Below are positions 4,506 through 5,682 of a stretch of 5,682 bases of DNA, in pieces. Numbering within the stretch: position 1 is the first letter of the stretch; each line of letters starts with the position of its first letter. The stretch comes from Chloroflexia bacterium. GTDB lineage: Bacteria > Chloroflexota > Chloroflexia > Thermomicrobiales > JALYUS01. The translations under genes and the position numbers were made by a program. The DNA lies in assembly GCA_025928215.1 (NCBI GenBank), contig JAICJW010000299.1:1-5682 (forward strand), written 5' to 3'. Below the pieces are notes generated by a model that did no database searches, was not told the origin of the DNA, and saw only the letters and a list, made by a program, of their open reading frames with translations.

Positions 4506-5596
4506 TCAAGCCGATACAGCCGCTTCGCGTTGCCCGCCATGATGCCCGCCTCGACCTCCGGGGCGAGGCGGGCAGGGATCGCCTGATCGGGCGCGTCGAA
4601 GTCCCAATGCGGGTAATCGGTCGCGAACATCAGGTGGTCGGTCATGCCGAGATGATCGAGCAGTTGGACGAAGTGCTCCGGCTTCTCCGGCTCCTCCATT
4701 GGCTGCGTCGTCAGCCAGACGTGCTGGCGAATTTGCTCGGAGGGGGCGCGGCGCATCTCCGGCACTTCCTCTTTGAGCCGCTTCCACGCTGTATCGAGCC
4801 GCCACATGAGCGGTGCGAGCCAGGCAAAGCCGCCCTCGATCAGGACGATGTTGAGGTTCGGGAAACGCTCGAAGACACCCTCGCAGACGAAACTGGCGAT
4901 CTGCGCCTGAAAGACCTGCGACGTGCCACTATGATCCTCTAGATAGAAGGAAGGCCAGCCTGCGCCGGTGAATGGGTTGCCGCCCGCCCCGCCGAAGTGG
5001 ATACCGACGGGCAGATTGTGCCGCTCCGCCGCCTCGTAGATCTTCCAGAAGCGCCGCTTGCCGAGCGGTTCTTTGGATCGAATTAGCAGCAGTATTTGCA
5101 CGAAGCGGGGATCACACGCTGCCCGGTCAATCTCCGCCGCCGCGAGGTCGCCGTCCTCGTAGGGGACGACGATGGAGCCTTTGAGCCGGGGTTCGGGTTC
5201 GAGCCATTCCGCCACCTGCCATTCATTGACGGCACGGGCCAGCGCGGCGGTGTACTCCACATATGGCCCCTGAATGCCGACGAGCGGGTTGCAAACGCCG
5301 AATTCGATGCTCCACGCGTCGAGCAACTGCTGCTGGAGGAAGGAGAGATCGGTGCCGGGTGGCAAGCCGGAAGGCGGCCAGGCATCCGTGCGCGCCGCAT
5401 TCGGACTCATGCGCGGATAAGTCGCGCCCGTATAGGTGCGCATACCGAACCGCGCGTGGTAGCGCCGCCATCGCTCCGGGAGATACGGATAGAGCGCCTT
5501 GTCGGAGGCGACGGCATTGTGAATGTCGCCATCCACCACCTGCACCTTCGCGCGCTTGCTCGCTCGTGCCGGTGTTCGCGTCAGGGTCTGCGCCAC
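4499..5596 (-). CDS. Amidohydrolase family 2 metal-dependent hydrolase
   Basis: A 365-residue TIM-barrel hydrolase of the amidohydrolase-2 (ACMSD-like) family. These enzymes hydrolyse C-N or C-O bonds or decarboxylate aromatic acids with one divalent metal. Residues that fit the metal site are D24-x-H26 in VVDGDIHN after the first strand, H200 in GIHFGG, and D327 in ATDYPHWDFD; IEGGFAW (253-259) is also typical of the family. The substrate cannot be read from the sequence. GTG 5596 is chosen as the start because AGAAGGAGG sits six bases upstream. The frame stays open to ATG 5671, but that codon lies in the loop of a terminator hairpin. The N-terminus is basic and not a signal peptide, so the enzyme is cytoplasmic. 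The gene leads an apparent two-gene unit with the Rieske protein, interrupted by heptamer arrays, which suggests a small catabolic pathway (inference). Confidence 0.85.
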   Translation of the reverse strand: MAQTLTRTPARASKRAKVQVVDGDIHNAVASDKALYPYLPERWRRYHARFGMRTYTGATYPRMSPNAARTDAWPPSGLPPGTDLSFLQQQLLDAWSIEFGVCNPLVGIQGPYVEYTAALARAVNEWQVAEWLEPEPRLKGSIVVPYEDGDLAAAEIDRAACDPRFVQILLLIRSKEPLGKRRFWKIYEAAERHNLPVGIHFGGAGGNPFTGAGWPSFYLEDHSGTSQVFQAQIASFVCEGVFERFPNLNIVLIEGGFAWLAPLMWRLDTAWKRLKEEVPEMRRAPSEQIRQHVWLTTQPMEEPEKPEHFVQLLDHLGMTDHLMFATDYPHWDFDAPDQAIPARLAPEVEAGIMAGNAKRLYRLEK

Positions 5597-5602
5597 GGCT
5601 TG

Positions 5603-5611
5603 CCTCCTTCT
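5603..5611 (-). promoter_or_regulatory. Shine-Dalgarno site fixing the GTG start of the amidohydrolase
   Basis: AGAAGGAGG on the minus strand is a near-perfect ribosome binding site six bases before GTG 5596. It rules against the 25-residue longer version that would begin at ATG 5671. Confidence 0.8.
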
Positions 5612-5630
5612 CGCTGAACCACTTGCGGCG

Positions 5631-5659
5631 ATTATCGCACAGCAGGAGTGCGGCAAAAA
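5631..5659 (-). promoter_or_regulatory. Candidate promoter of the amidohydrolase gene
   Basis: On the minus strand GATAAT (5636-5631; 5 of 6 to consensus) is directly preceded by TGC, giving an extended -10 (TGn). The hexamer 17 bases upstream, TTTTTG (5659-5654), is a poor -35, which extended -10 promoters tolerate. The start would be near 5624, about 28 bases before GTG 5596. The T-run of the upstream terminator overlaps the -35 position. Confidence 0.45.
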
Positions 5660-5682
5660 GGGGAGCGGCATGAACCGCTCCC
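5654..5682 (-). terminator. Rho-independent terminator of a gene beyond the right edge
   Basis: GGGAGCGG (5661-5668) and CCGCTCCC (5675-5682) form a perfect 8-bp GC-rich stem with a 6-base loop. Read on the minus strand the stem is followed by CTTTTTG (5660-5654), the classical U-tract. It should end a minus-strand transcript entering from the right, so the amidohydrolase probably needs its own promoter. The stem could extend past the window edge. Confidence 0.8.

Overview
The window is GC-rich bacterial DNA that is almost entirely coding. The Shine-Dalgarno sites are good, one start is probably GTG and one TTG. Gene content and composition would fit a high-GC free-living bacterium, perhaps Chloroflexota or Actinomycetota. 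That is an impression from protein style; no marker gene here settles the phylum.

Layout from left to right. (1) Positions 1-1682, minus strand: one uninterrupted reading frame, cut by the left edge. It fuses a pterin pyrophosphokinase (HPPK, FolK) to a dihydropteroate synthase (DHPS, FolP), with about 170 extra residues between them. These are consecutive steps of folate synthesis. (2) Positions 1683-1997: a divergent intergenic region holding weak promoter candidates for both sides. (3) Positions 1998-2954, plus strand: a short, single-domain, PLP-dependent threonine/serine ammonia-lyase. (4) Positions 2988-3805, minus strand: a two-gene toxin-antitoxin module of the TacA/TacT kind (DUF1778 ribbon-helix-helix antitoxin, then GNAT acetyltransferase toxin). 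The genes are coupled by an ATGA overlap. A promoter sits just upstream, and its spacer holds a 7-bp inverted repeat that looks like an autoregulatory operator. (5) Positions 3907-5596, minus strand: an amidohydrolase-family-2 gene followed by a small Rieske [2Fe-2S] protein gene. The 145 bp between them is mostly a fold-back structure of inverted heptamer arrays (TCAGTAG/CCAGTAG). (6) Positions 5654-5682: a rho-independent terminator for a minus-strand gene beyond the right edge, so the amidohydrolase starts its own transcription unit.

The window joins unrelated functions: folate synthesis, amino-acid deamination, a toxin-antitoxin module and a probable small catabolic pair. Points most worth a second look are the FolK-FolP fusion and its altered DHPS loop 2 (QSAQPG where ESTRPG is usual), the operator-in-promoter of the toxin-antitoxin module, and the heptamer arrays that supply the amidohydrolase stop codon and end 10 bp from the Rieske start codon. 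I see no convincing wholly new multi-gene system.
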